DNA of 64,000 bases from Arcuatula senhousia (GCA_963971305.1 OZ020304.1:22837755-22901754); one strand, 5' to 3'; counted from the stretch's first letter, positions 48,927-61,700 are shown. Made by a program: numbers and translations. The notes: generated from the sequence alone by a model not told the origin.

Positions 48927-49351
48927 TGTCGTCTGTCTCGGTGATAATTTTTGGCAGTGGTGTTCAACCTTGTGTATAAAATTTTTAGTCTTAGTCGGGC
49001 CAACGCAAGACGGCGATCGGTGACCGGTGATCTGGTAATCTTGGCGACTGCTAGCTGTTTTCCTTTTATGATTTTGTTTTGGGTTGGTTGCGTTGCGTAT
49101 GCCTATCTCACATCTCTTTATCGTCTACAATGTTGATATTTGGTATACAGTTGCATGTTAATCAAATGAATATACATTGTAGGTCAATTTATGGGTAATT
49201 TTCAGGATTGTATTCAAAATTTACTTTTGTATATTGGCTAGACATATTTAAGATACAAGTTTGGGTGAGTTTTGAGTTTTGAGTTTTGGGGGTTTTGTGG
49301 TGAGTGTGAAATAGTTACTGATTTCACATAACAAAGGATGATTATTGCGTA

Positions 49352-49717
49352 TCAAATTTTCACCTCCAATACTAATACAATCTAGTTACTTGGAGTGTGA
49401 TGGCTCTTAGGATAATCATTTATCCTAAGCGACATCACACGAGAAGTCACGAGATCTATCAATTTAAATCATTCTTCGAAACGCAGTCAGGTTATGGATT
49501 GAAAGTGATTCTTTTCTCTCGATTAAGCTGTGGCTATGACTATGGTTGTGGTTATGAAGGGGTTTAGGCTTATGAATCTGTAATTTTTCCCACCGCCCCA
49601 CCCTGTTTTATTTGACCAGTGTTTCACACTCCAGGAACTGGATGCTCCTCAAATTTTCACCTCCAATACTAATACAATCTAGTTACTTGGAGTGTGATGG
49701 CTCTTAGGATAATCATT
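49352..49717 (+). repeat. Insertion carrying unit B, flanked by 69-bp direct repeats
   Basis: The 69-bp unit A (TCAAATTTTCACCTCCAATAC .. CTTAGGATAATCATT) occurs at 49352-49420 and 49649-49717 without visible difference. The 228 bp between them begin with the copy of unit B from 43.9 kb (49419-49488) and continue with sequence of unknown origin. Confidence 0.9.
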
Positions 49718-50310
49718 CGTTTTAAATGGTGATATAGTATTTGCTATATTTTTCATAACCTTTTAAAAACTACATTTTGTGTATCACATGACTTTAGTCA
49801 CCTGTGCAATGGGAAATATATTTTAGTGGGAATATACATGATATACAAATTATAGAAATTAAAACCATTAATGCTTCATATTAAAGCCGAGATAATTAAA
49901 CTAATGATTTTCTCAGATAAAAGTTACCGAAAAAAAAATGTAGTTATATCGATTTCATATCTTTGTAAGAAAGTGTGGTTCTTTCATAAATAAAGATATA
50001 TTTAACATGTTTAAATTCAGTAATTGCCTTCTTCTGTTGAAAAAGTTATAAAACACAACACAAATCACTTGCCTTCATTCAAATATGACTTCCAAGTACA
50101 CCGTACCAATGGTACTTTGATTTAAACTTTTGCCAGATGGTTTGTTTAAAAGGGGTTATAAATTTGATCATGCACCAGTTCATAATTATAAAATATAAGG
50201 ACAAATATGTTTAAAATGTTCAGTACAATCAGTCTGCACCAAAAACTTTTTCAACAACTAGTCCGACAACAAGTTTTAAAGGTTTTTCCTTAAATGGCTA
50301 TTTTTCACTA

Positions 50311-50530
50311 TAGTCCGAGTCAGGTAAATTCTGCGCACGGTTTTCTTTATTTATTTCAAAACTGCTTACCAGAATCACTCGAGTTGTCTCTCATTCCTTA
50401 GATCGTTTTTGTCCAACTTTTTTGGCAGCAATTATTTGCCTGATCACCGCCTTTTACTTTGTTATTTTCTAAAAATAAAATCCTTACGGGGAATTCCTAT
50501 TGTAATGTCGCCATCTTGGTTTCTAAGGGG
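50311..50530 (+). repeat. Left terminal inverted repeat of the giant transposon
   Basis: The first 146 bp are identical to the right end. The remainder is diverged (TTTTCTAAAAATAAAATCC, TACGGGGAATTCC, GCCATCTTGG). A YY1-like GCCATCTT lies at the inner edge. Confidence 0.92.
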
Positions 50531-51106
50531 ATCGCTTATTATGAATATGTGTTAGGAACTTCTCGTCGCTTACCGCGTTATTTAATGTGACACGATTTCC
50601 CGCGCTTTTTTTCCTGTCAAGATTTTATTGATCTGGCGGTTCTTTTCCGAAAAACGAAAGTAAACTAAGTGGTCCCTTTGCATCCTTGACCTTACATTTA
50701 TGAAAACTGATGCAACAGCTGATAGGACAAAGACGTGAAGCGTAATGTTTATTAAAAAGCGATGTTGGCGTACAGTTACATGTGTATGCCTATGGAAGAA
50801 TGATGTTTTTAAAAGTATCTGATCCTCTGTACACGGAGTATCATAGACCAATATTATTTTTTTGATTTTGAGAGTGTGAGGACAATTTTTTAAATAGTTT
50901 CTTTATTTTTCAAACAACATTCTACAGACATGAATTTCACTGTCAGTAATGATCTGAACTCCTGACAGAAAATGCCCCTAACTCATTCGTATTTACATAT
51001 TTCTGTTCCCATGAATTACAAAACAATACTCAATAGTTTGAAATTGAATTTTGATTCATGCATTGTGACATATCTAGGTCCATGTTTGAGCAACATTTTT
51101 TGATAA

Positions 51107-51470
51107 GATTGACCACTTAGCTTGAAAGGGGGCCCTTGGTTTTTTTTTCCTAAAAAAGGTATTTTCAGACTGATTTGTGATGAAAAACAACACACCAGAG
51201 GCTAAGAAAAATATTATGTCATACATGTCATATATAAAATAAATTGAGATTACATGATTTGATAGAACTGAACAATTGGTGCTGCTCTGTATTTTTTTCA
51301 GAAAGTGTAAATGTTTTGAAAGAAATGCTGAATAGTACGTGTTTTTAAAAATGTTGTCTTGACACCTTTAAAATAATAAAAACTTTTTTGAGACTCTAGG
51401 CAGAAACTTTTTTTTCTGACCAGAACAAAAAAAAACCAAATGGCTCTCCTTCAAGTTAAATGGTTTGCCC
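51107..51470 (-). mobile_element. MITE family A, copy 2 (inverted)
   Basis: Ends GATTGACCACTTAGCTTGAA and TTCAAGTTAAATGGTTTGCCC. TTTTTTCTGACCAGAAC near the right end is the complement of the landmark in copy 1, so the copy is inverted. It lies inside the giant transposon. Confidence 0.85.
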
Positions 51471-52700
51471 TTTAAGAAGTTGCTATGAAATATTTATGGT
51501 CTACTTGTTTTGTGCCATGAAAATTTACAAATTTCCACATCCAAGAAAAACATTGTCAAAAACCAGGCAGAATAAGTATCATTTCACATTATAGCCTGCA
51601 TCAACAAGCAGAAATATAAAAACCACTATGAAAAATGGGCCTTTGACGAGGCCAATAGGAGCGGCTTGCCGTTTTGCCATTGGCCAATATTTAATAAAGA
51701 TTCAAACAATCAATTCCAGTCCTGAAATAATACAAGAAAGATCCCTGGGGCCCCTCTTTAACAAAGATCAAAACCACCTAAAACTGACAAGTACAAAAAA
51801 ATTTCTGGTCAGTCAACATGTTTCTACACAAATAATGATCATGATCAGCAAAAGATATTGTTTGTGATAATAATGACATGAATGAAAAAAACAACAAAAA
51901 ATTTAAAAATCAAATTAGTTTTCTTACTTTGTGCTTACATGAAATATTGATTATTCAGTCCATAAAGATAAAAAGACTACCAAACTAGAAAGACCAATCT
52001 CAAATGTTCAGGAAGAAAATTAGACACACCAGATAATCATAAATTGAACATCACAATGGTCCTGACTAGGTACAGGCATTTAAAAAGAAATGGTGGTTAA
52101 AACCAGGTTTTATGGCACTAATCTGATACTAAATCAGTGACCATTGAATGAGCTATATATATGGTAAACGAACTGTAACATCTAAGTAACCTGTTTGATG
52201 ATAAATGTGGATATATTTCTCTATATTTCTGCGTGAACACATTCCATGCCATGTATTTGAAGAAGAATAGTTATATCTCTCATATATCATATCTGTCATT
52301 TTCATCTTATTGAAAACCAAACTCCCAGAATGGGAACTTCTTGAGATTTAGGGATTTACATTGCATTCTAAGCTTGTTTCCCTATCCAGGATACAATTAA
52401 AACTGAACTTCAGAGAATTAAGTTTGTTTTTCATTCTCAATTACTCACAATAGAAAACTGAACATCAATGTTTGTCAAAGGTTTGTTTTTCCTTACCAAT
52501 GCGTTTTAGGTTTGTGTATCATGTATAATTATTGGGTACTACATGTAGGGGTCAATGATTTTTTCAAGAATACGTGGGCCACTGGTGGTTCATAAACAGA
52601 TTCTTAAATATCATTCTTTTTATTACATCATGTACATGATGGTGTAAATAATATATATCATATATTTAAGTATAAATATAGTCTTTTTTAATATGCATTG
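51471..52700. other. Transposon interior, no gene seen
   Basis: AT-rich, no recognisable frame or repeat. It belongs to the half of the giant element beyond the transposase 3' end, whose purpose is not evident. Confidence 0.4.
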
Positions 52701-52712
52701 TAGGACAAAGCA

Positions 52713-52830
52713 CATAACCTATATCGCATACCCTATATCGCACCCCCTATATCGCACCTCTTACCCTATATCGCACCCCCTATATCGCACCCCTAACCCT
52801 ATATCGCATACCCTATATCGCACCCCTACA
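52713..52830 (+). repeat. Minisatellite of (CCCTATATCGCA..)
   Basis: About eight copies of a 13-15 bp unit CCCTATATCGCAC(C/CC), with interspersed CTAACCCTATATCGC variants. Superficially telomere-like but the unit is wrong for TTAGGG. Confidence 0.9.
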
Positions 52831-52854
52831 AAATATCAATATTTTATTTTATAT

Positions 52855-53010
52855 GATATAATGAACATTACATGGCAAAATCTGCATCACATGCTGTATT
52901 AACCCTCGACCTATATCATACCTCGGGCCGTTGGCCCTCGGTCAGATATAGGTGTCTCGGGTAAATACAGCATATGATACAGATTTTGCCATGTATTATT
53001 CAGTATATAT
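52855..53010. mobile_element. Palindromic MITE inside the giant transposon
   Basis: TACATGGCAAAATCTGCATCA..ATGCTGTATT pairs with AATACAGCAT..TGATACAGATTTTGCCATGTA. Pairing goes on through CCTATATC / GATATAGG to a CCTCGGGCCGTTGGCCCTCGG centre. It abuts the minisatellite, whose CCCTATATCG unit resembles the inner arm. Confidence 0.85.
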
Positions 53011-53223
53011 TACTGATATGGGATGAAGTAGATATTTTCTGGTCAATACCTTTTTTTCAGTTTATGTAGCTTGAGCAACTCCAATGAATCTTTACAGATG
53101 GATTCTTTTCATAAGTACTATAGCCATGTTTTATTTAAAAAAATCACAAACGGATATATCATTGTTGAGTTGGCAACCCAACAGATGTGTTATTGCATTG
53201 AGTGAGAATAACCCAACACATTT

Positions 53224-53350
53224 GCAAGTTTCAATATGTTGCTATTTTGCAGTTCGGTTGTTTTGTGTGTCTGTATTGTAATGTATATATTGTTATATAT
53301 TTTTTGTCATGTTGTGTTTTGAGTCAACTGATTTTGTCTTTGCCTTAATA
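53224..53350 (+). repeat. Retroposon tail shared with 16.46-16.55 kb
   Basis: GCAGTTCGGTTGTTTTGTGTGTC .. GTCATGTTGTGTTTTGAGTCAACTGATTTTGTCTTTGCC parallels the 16.5 kb repeat end. Confidence 0.5.
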
Positions 53351-53610
53351 GGACAGACCATTTAACTTGGAGAGGAGGCTGGATTTTTTGTTCTGGTCAT
53401 AAAATATTTATTTTCTAAAGGAACAGCAACCAATTTTTTCTTTCTTCATTATTCATGTAATTAGCATTATTTTATATGACCATGATGACAGAAATCATTC
53501 TTCAGAATATTTTATTTCTAACCTTTGCTGCCAAAACATTTTTCATCAAATATCAAATTCATTTTTTTTACAAAAAAAAACCAAGGCTCTCCTTCAAGTT
53601 AAATGGGGGA
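53351..53610 (+). mobile_element. MITE family A, copy 3
   Basis: Ends GGACAGACCATTTAACTTGG and CCTTCAAGTTAAATGGGGG. Internal TTTTTTGTTCTGGTCATAAAAT matches copy 1 in the same orientation. Confidence 0.85.
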
Positions 53611-54522
53611 TTGCTCTGCACTTCCGATTATTGAAAGTCCCATTGATATCTATGAAAAAAAAACACGGAATTCCAATGAAAATGTATTTTAAACACTGTA
53701 TTTTTGTTTTAAGGTAATCTTTAAATACTTGATAGATATGAAATTAAACATAATATATGAAACATGAAAGAGAAATATAAGTAACAGCAATTAACAACAT
53801 GATTAAACCAACAATTCACATGATAATGCTATTTATGATGTTAAAATTAAATAGAATAATCATTCATTATAAATATATCACAGATTAATTGTTTATAATT
53901 ATCACAGAACGCTTGTATCACAGTTGTATTTATTATCACAGAAATTTTCAGACCAAGAAACTGCTACAAATAACCAGTAACTGGAGATTAAACAAAGGTG
54001 TATTGAGAAGTCATCTTGAAATGTCCTTAAAAATAAAGCCGTTGCCATGTCCTTACTGCATCAGATATTGAAACGGCATAAAATTTGTTGTATATTACTA
54101 TGTCCTTTTACTGCATTTAAAATAATTTTTATGATACACTGTATATTTCATTTTAGAGGTAAAAGACTTAGATCGACTTAGAGAACCCCCTGCAGATGCA
54201 TTAAGATATGTTGATTTAAAATCAGTTAAATAAAAAAAAATAATCAACAGAATATCTTATCATTCAATCAAAGACATCCCCAATATCATTTTAATTGTTG
54301 GGCATCCTAATTAATATATAAATTTATTGTAAATTTGTTATTCCTGTTAGAACACCATGAAAAGTCACATAACCACCCCTGTGGACAACCAACCATGATG
54401 TCATGTAGGAATTTCACCAAACAACTTGGATTTCAAATTTCTGCATTATTTTTTTAATTAATGATTAATAAAAAGAAGACTTATAAAAATATACAACAAT
54501 TTTTTTGCCTGAATCAAGACAT
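53611..54522. other. Transposase 3' region
   Basis: Downstream of the transposase stop codon on the minus strand. AATAAA (minus) at 54328-54323 is the likely poly(A) signal. The rest is AT-rich with a repeated TTATCACAGA motif near 53875-53945. Confidence 0.5.
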
Positions 54523-55777
54523 TTACTGCTCCATATCCTCAGGTGATGATGACAATGGTGCACTGAGGTCTCGGTGGTTAAGAATGGAAAAGCACCGAAG
54601 ACATGTATTCTTCGCAAGAGCACGTTTTGTACAACATCTGTTATGCACCCACTGGTCACAAAAGTCACACTGAAACCAGTCAATGTGGCGCTCTTTTTGA
54701 ATAGATGTTGGTGGCTCAGTGTTGCCAAAGGTGTTGCACAAAACCTCACCAGCTTGATCGATGGTCTCAAAGGTATCGTCATCCCCGTCACAGTCATTTT
54801 CTTCGTCATCCCCCTCCCCCTCCGAAATACAGTAAGGAATCGTCACCTGACTGTCATCACTGTCAGAATCGTCCGTCAAGTGAATCACCACCCTAGGAAC
54901 CTCTTCATCTTTAAGACCATCCATCTGCCACAACTTTTCCTCATACTCCCTTATCACATGTGCCTCATATTTAGCCCAGTCCTCGGCACTGAAATGAGCC
55001 TTTGCCTCAGCAAAGAGCTTCAAGATGTCTGACTTCTTGGAGCTAGAATTTCTTCTAGCCACGAAGCCCTTTATCTGGGACCAAGCCATTTCAATAGGAT
55101 TGAGTTCACAGTGATAAGGAGGTAATCGCAAAACCTCATGGCCATTAGCTGATGCAATGCCATCGATCACAAATTTTGGACGTGGCTTATTATATTTCAC
55201 AAGATCAAGTAACTCAGCCTTCTTCATTTTCTTGTCATAATGAATATTGTTCCGATCCAGCCATGCCGAGATATCTGACTTTCTGGAATTCGTGTTAGGA
55301 ACCCTTGAGTCAGGATCCAAGTGACTGTGATAAGGAGCATTATCCATTACAACTACAGACTGAGGGGGTAATCTAGGGAGAAGAACATCTTTGAACCACT
55401 CAGTAAAGTGCTCTTTATTCATCTCATCATGATAATCTGAGCTGTTGGTCTTTGACTCAAAAATGAGACCACATCCAGGAATGAGGCCCACTCCAGCCAG
55501 ACCAACATCTAGAATTATCAGTCTGGTACCTTTGCCAGAAGCCACATCACGGTGACTACCTTTAGTGGTTGGCTCAAAGACAGACATGGATGTACTGGGA
55601 ATATCCAGCCAATCTCCCTTAATTACATGATTTGTGTTTAACCAAGTCTCGTCTAAGTAAACAATTGGACGGCCTTGGTGCCTAAACTGTCGGATCTTGC
55701 GGAGATATACATGTCTCATCTGTACAATGTCTGCACGTTCCGAGACGAATCTTCGGTCTATTGCATTCTTGGAAAAC
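54523..55777 (-). CDS. Transposase exon 4: DDE domain and zinc finger
   Basis: 417 codons plus stop. The acceptor is CATTTCAG, and one base completes an Arg codon split with exon 3. Holds all three catalytic acidic residues, the SAP-like insert, the acidic linker and the Cys/His finger. The open frame runs further upstream into the intron without being coding there. Confidence 0.93.
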
Positions 55778-58700
55778 CTGAAATGAGATAAACAAAAAAT
55801 TTTCTTGCAACAGCTGGTGTAAATTTTTACCTTAAACCTAAAAAGTAGTAAACATTTTTTCACTGTCATTTTTTACAGACATACATGTAGTTCTTTCCTG
55901 TTCTGGTGCAGGAATCGCCAGTATACCAATGTCTCATCATCGCAGGCAAGACGAAAAAATCACAATGGTTATAAAGACAACAGCATTTAGGGTATTTGAA
56001 AGTTTTTACATTAAAGTTTCAAATCTATTTTGAATTTTAAAATGGTGTATTACAAATATTGTATATGCAGTTGAGCCAATAAAAATGGCAAATGATTTTT
56101 CATCAGAAGCTCATAGATTTAATTGATAGATTTTTTCACATCATTACTTGAGGTATAAAGAAAAACCATCAGATATTTTAAAACTTTATACAAGTAAAAT
56201 TTAATGAATGAACTTTAATCAAATACACACAAAAAAGGGGGCTTAAACTTTCTTCAGATATATGACTTTGCCAATTTGGTGACCTTTATGACCTTGGTGT
56301 CATTTAGCTATTTAAACTAACATTGTGAGATGGTAACTCATCAGATCTTTGTTATATTTCACAAAAGAAAAGCCAAATATGCTATTTTTGGAAAGCATGA
56401 AAATAAACTTGGGGTCACATGCATGGCTAGTGTTATTTTAAGTAATTTTTTATTGAAATGCAGATAAAAAAAATGCAAATTGTCTTAAAAAGATGCTCTG
56501 ACAGTTTTGGACTTCTAAACAACATTAAGGAAAAAAAAAACAGTTAATTTGAAATTACCGAAACCCCAGATGCCTCACTGTCCTCACCACCGTTGATACG
56601 GAAACATCAATGTCTTTATCCTTCAACACCTGCTGCAGTTTGGGCATGGAAACAGCTTCATTCTTCCGGTGCAGTTCATAGATGGTACTTCTCACTACAC
56701 CTTTGTTGAAATCATCCAGCTTCTGGGTATTTGCAACAGGTTTCTTGGTCTTCTCCTTTCTCAGTTTTTTTACAACATCCTGCACAGGATCCTTTCCTTT
56801 AAAATACCCTCTGAGGGTACTTTCTTTTATTCCTAAAATTTTGGAAAAAGTCTTGTTAGTATTTCAATCCTCTAGAAAAAAGGGAGACAAGTTTGACATT
56901 AAAGTGGATAAATATTTCCATGCAGCATAAGTATTTTTATAGGGTTTGTTGACATTTACCAGGTTTACAAAATTGTTTTCAAATTTCATTTTGGTAACAG
57001 CATAACTATGATAGCTAACATCTTTATGGTCAAAGGGGAATAACTCAAGCATTTTTATCTGTGTTACATTTTATTATAGCCAGTAAATATATAAAATGTC
57101 ATACACTATGTGACAAGGGTTCTTTGCAGCTTCATAAATGCATGCAAAGATGAAATTAAAGCATTTGATATAAGTTAAGTTTTTGTCAATGTTGGGTAAC
57201 AAAAATTGTGTGAAGTTGACTGAGAGGTTGCAGTGTGTAATTGAATGGTTAAATTTTAGTATAGAAAAATTGTAGTCATATGATTGACATAAGTGAATAA
57301 GGACAAGCAAAGTTTTTTTTTTTAATTGTCTAGAAGCATAATACCTGTTGCTTTACTCAGTCTTTTCATGGGCTTATCCAGCCCCCATGCTCTCTTCTGG
57401 TTCTTCTCAAATGCAAAAAAGTTCAACACCTTCATTAAAAGATCAACTGTCTGAAAGTAAACAAGATGATTCTTTTTATAGTTAATGAAATTCATGTAAG
57501 TCACATAAAATATCATTGATATTTTAGTATTTGTACACCATCATTTAAATGTTTCCATGCTGATGTTGATACTTGGGCCAAGTATTATACACCGTTAGGT
57601 TGCCACATGGAAGGAGCGATTTCACAAATCTGTGAATATCCCCACAACATCAAAAATGATGGCATGCAATAAATTAAAATTATGTTTCAGTGGTAATTTG
57701 TAAAACAAAATTGACATGCATATTTTATTACAATATGTGCAGATAAATTGAATTGGTCATGTATAGGTGAGCATTTTATATATATATATATATTGTGTAA
57801 GGCTTAATTGTGAATTTTTCTACAAGTCATGGTTCATTAACTGATTAAGTACCATATTTGACCCTTAATGAGTCAAAATTTTTAACTTCCTTTATTTAAA
57901 CACTTATGGGCTAGAAGTAATCACAAATGGTTACATTTTTAGCTCACCTGACCCGAAGGGTCATGTGAGCTATTGTCATCGTTAAGCGTCCGTCGTCCGT
58001 CCGTCGTCCGTCGTCCGTCCGTCCGTTAACTTTTCTTCAAAGATCTTCTTCTCTGAAACCACTGAAGGGATTGCATTGAAACTTGGTATACTTGATCTTT
58101 AGGATGTCCTCTACGAAGAATTTAAGGCCAAATATGGTATTTGCATATACATGTATTTAGTGAACCATGCCCTTTCTGTAGAAGATTATTTATTGATTTA
58201 ATAATGATCTCGATCAATGTTATTGTTTGATTAAAATTGACCAACAAGATGGCATTCACCAGTGTTGATATACATTGTACATGTACTTCTTTTAGTCAAA
58301 GGGTAAAAAATATGCCTTATGTCCTTTTGTCCTTCCAAACCCATCAAATATTCTTGTTCCTATCACAGCGGGCCCTTCATAGGTCATTTCGGTAATTTAA
58401 TATTTTCAGAATCATTACAGGCTGAATATTATTAATTATTAAAGTCAATTTACTATATATCAAATAAATATCTACCCATTTTACTGATTTAATAGTGTAC
58501 AAATACATAAAGAAATAGGTAGTTTTTTAGCTCACCTGGACCAAAGGTCCATGTGAGCTATTGCCATCACTTGGCGTCCGTCGTCGTCCGTCGTCCGTCG
58601 TCCGTCGTCGTTAACATTTTTCAAACCTTAACTCCTCTAACACCATAAGTCCAATGGCTTTTAAATTTGGCACAGTTGTTAATTAGCATAGGTAGTATAA

Positions 58701-61700
58701 AACTAGCGTGGGGATTTTTGATTCGTTGAAAAACATGGCCGCCATGGCTAAAAATAGAACATAGGGGTAAATTACAGTTTTTTGCAAATAACTCAAAAAC
58801 GGTAACAGATATCAAAATTCTGGCATAGGGTAAAAGTGATCAGCACCTCAAGATCTACCTGCCCAGAAATTTTCAAGAAGATCCAACAACCGATGTAGGA
58901 GTTATTGCCCTTTTTCTGGATTTTTTCAAAATTTTGCACTTATTTAGCCCTATATCTTGAAAACTATACAAGATATTTTAAAAATTCAAATTGCATATGA
59001 TTAAGCACATCAAGATCTACATTTCATGTAATTAGGTCAAAGCTGTAGAACCATTTCTTTTAGGAGTTATGGCCCTTAAAGCGTCAAATTTTACCTTTTT
59101 TCATTACTTTTACCCTGAATTTCAAAGATTAACTTGTCTGACACCATACATCCAACTTCAACCAAACTTTGCACAGTTGTTTAATAGCATTAATGCCACA
59201 ATTCTATTGTTCAGATTTTTGATTCGTCAAAAAATATGGCCTCCATGGCTTAAAATAGAACATAGGGGTCAAATGACATTTTTTTGCAAATAACTCAAAA
59301 ACGGTAACAGATATCAAAATTCTGATGGAGACAAAAGTGATTAGCATCTCAAGATCTACCTGCTCTGAAATTTTCAAGAAGATCCAACAAACGACATAGG
59401 AGTTATTGCCCTTTTTCTGGATTTTTTTCAAAATTTTCCACTTATTTAGCCCTATATCTTGAAAACTATACAAGATATTTCAAAAATTCAAATTGCATAT
59501 GATTAAGCACATCAAGATCTACAATTCATGTTTATTAGGTCAAAGCTGTAGAACCATTTCTTTAAGGAGTTATGGCCCTTAAAGCGTCAATATTTACCGT
59601 TGTTCATTACTTTTCCCCTGACTTGTCTGAAACGGTAAGACCAACTGCATCTTAACATGGCACACTGTTTGATAGCTTATATGCTACAACTCTGTCGTTC
59701 AGATTTTTGATTCGTAAAAAAACATGGGCACCATGGCTAAAAATAGAACATAGGGGCAAATTTCATTTTTTTGCTAATAACTCAAAACTGGTTTCAGATA
59801 TCAAAATTGTGCAAGCATCAAAAGTGATCAGCATATTAAGATCTACCTGTCCTGAAATTTCGGAAAAGATCTGACTGCTGATGTGGTAGTTATTGTTCTT
59901 TTTCCTAATTTTTGCCAAATTTGCACTTATTAAGCCCAATATCTTGAAAACTAACCAAGATATTTCATAAATTTAAATCGCATATGGTTAAGCACAATAA
60001 TATCTACTGATATATGTATCTGTGTAGTTCAGGTGAGCGATTCAGGCTCTTGGGAGCCTCTTGTTTTACTTTAAAATCTTTTGAATATTGATTAAAAAAA
60101 TGATAACAGGGAAATTATGAAAAAAGATTAAGGAAGATTTCGACCATACATGTGTTTATTTAATTCTTATGATGCAAAAATCTATCGTCATGCAAGTTGC
60201 CTGTAATTTGCACTCTATCTGTTTTAATATTTGGACCCTCTTTTATTTATATATGGAGAAATCTATTGTCAACAAATACCAGACATATAAAATAATTTAC
60301 TATGTGTATACATAAAAAGAACTTTTTAAAAAAACCCAAAAAATTTCCTGTCTCTATCATCCAGTTAATAGAAAATTTTAAAAGTAGCCAATTCCCCACA
60401 TTTACTTTTATATTATATACTATATATGTACAATGTATATACATTGGTGCCATTATTAATTTATTAGAAAAATAATTTTGACAAAATATTTTGCCAAATG
60501 GTAAATAGGAAGTTGAACAAAAAATAAGTGTTAGTTATTCCCCTGAGGGCGGATGCCCGATGGGGGATAACTGATTTATACCATGGGACTGTAGAGGGTG
60601 CTAAATGAAAGTTTATGATAATTAATGAGGGGGGTCTTTCAGGAATTTAGCCTTATCTACTGATAAAGCATGATTAATGCAGGGTATCTTGTTACATTTT
60701 ATGACATAGTGGTATAAAAGGATATATTTTGCCAAAATTATTTCAAAAAAAAAGTTTTGGAGAGGGCTAACAAAACAGGTAGGGGGTAGCTGCATTTTGT
60801 AGCTCTTGGTGCATGTGGTGGTCCTTTTGATATTTTTTATTCTTGTGAACTGCTAGATCAGACAATTTCTAAAAGGACCATACATGTAGGTGTATGGAAC
60901 CACAGCTAAGGGTGGGAGGAGACGAAAATAGAGGATATATTTTTTAAGCAAAAGTGGGTACTTCTGCTTGTGCCAGATAATGGCCACAATCAAGGTACTG
61001 ATTATTCTGCCATGTTTCTGGTACATATGCCCCCCCCCAAGTGAATGTATTATTAATCCAGCTTTGCCAGAGAGGACTTTAGGGTACATGTAATTTATAC
61101 TCTAAAGTATAGTTAATGCACCAAGTTACTTATACATGCCGCAACTTGGTAACAATAGTAACATATGTGTGTATTGTTAATTAAATGATTTTTTTTTTTG
61201 GGTCAAATTGTGCTTCATTCAAATTTTAGCATTTTAATTGATTGGAGAATACCATGCATCTTTCATGCTGGAGGAAAAGATGAATTGCTATAAAAGTAAA
61301 TGGCAGCTGACAGGTAACTTTTTATTTACTGAGGACTGAAATTATAATGGTATTTTTGCTTACAATAACATGACATAGATTCTAATAGATATATTCTGAC
61401 ATTTCCATGGCAAGTTGGGGGTTGGTTATGTAGAACATATATTTGATTTTGATAGCATTTTGCTTTTTGTGCAATTGTTTTTTTCTATTTCATGTACCTG
61501 TAGACTCTTAACTAATGTCTTTGACTTTAGTTTTGGCATTTTTTATGTTAGATTATCTGTATTTATCTAAAATCTAGCCTATAATATATATGATAAACTG
61601 TGTTGCAGAACTGCAAATATTTTTTGTTTATTTTCGTCTGCTTTGTTGTCAAAGTCTCTATTGCTTACCTTAGATTTGGCATAAAAGTCCGAGAAGAACG

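Noticed and set aside
50582..50851. 89-codon minus-strand frame just inside the left TIR, considered as a second transposon gene
   Set aside because: No domain, no splice support and no poly(A) context; kept only as part of the unexplained left half.
52713..52830. Internal telomere-like tract (CTAACCCTATATCGC)
   Set aside because: The unit is CCCTATATCGCAC; only an incidental CTAACCC appears, not (TTAGGG)n.
54461..55032. Plus-strand frames of 70-152 codons opposite the transposase exon
   Set aside because: Antisense shadows of the long minus-strand DDE frame.
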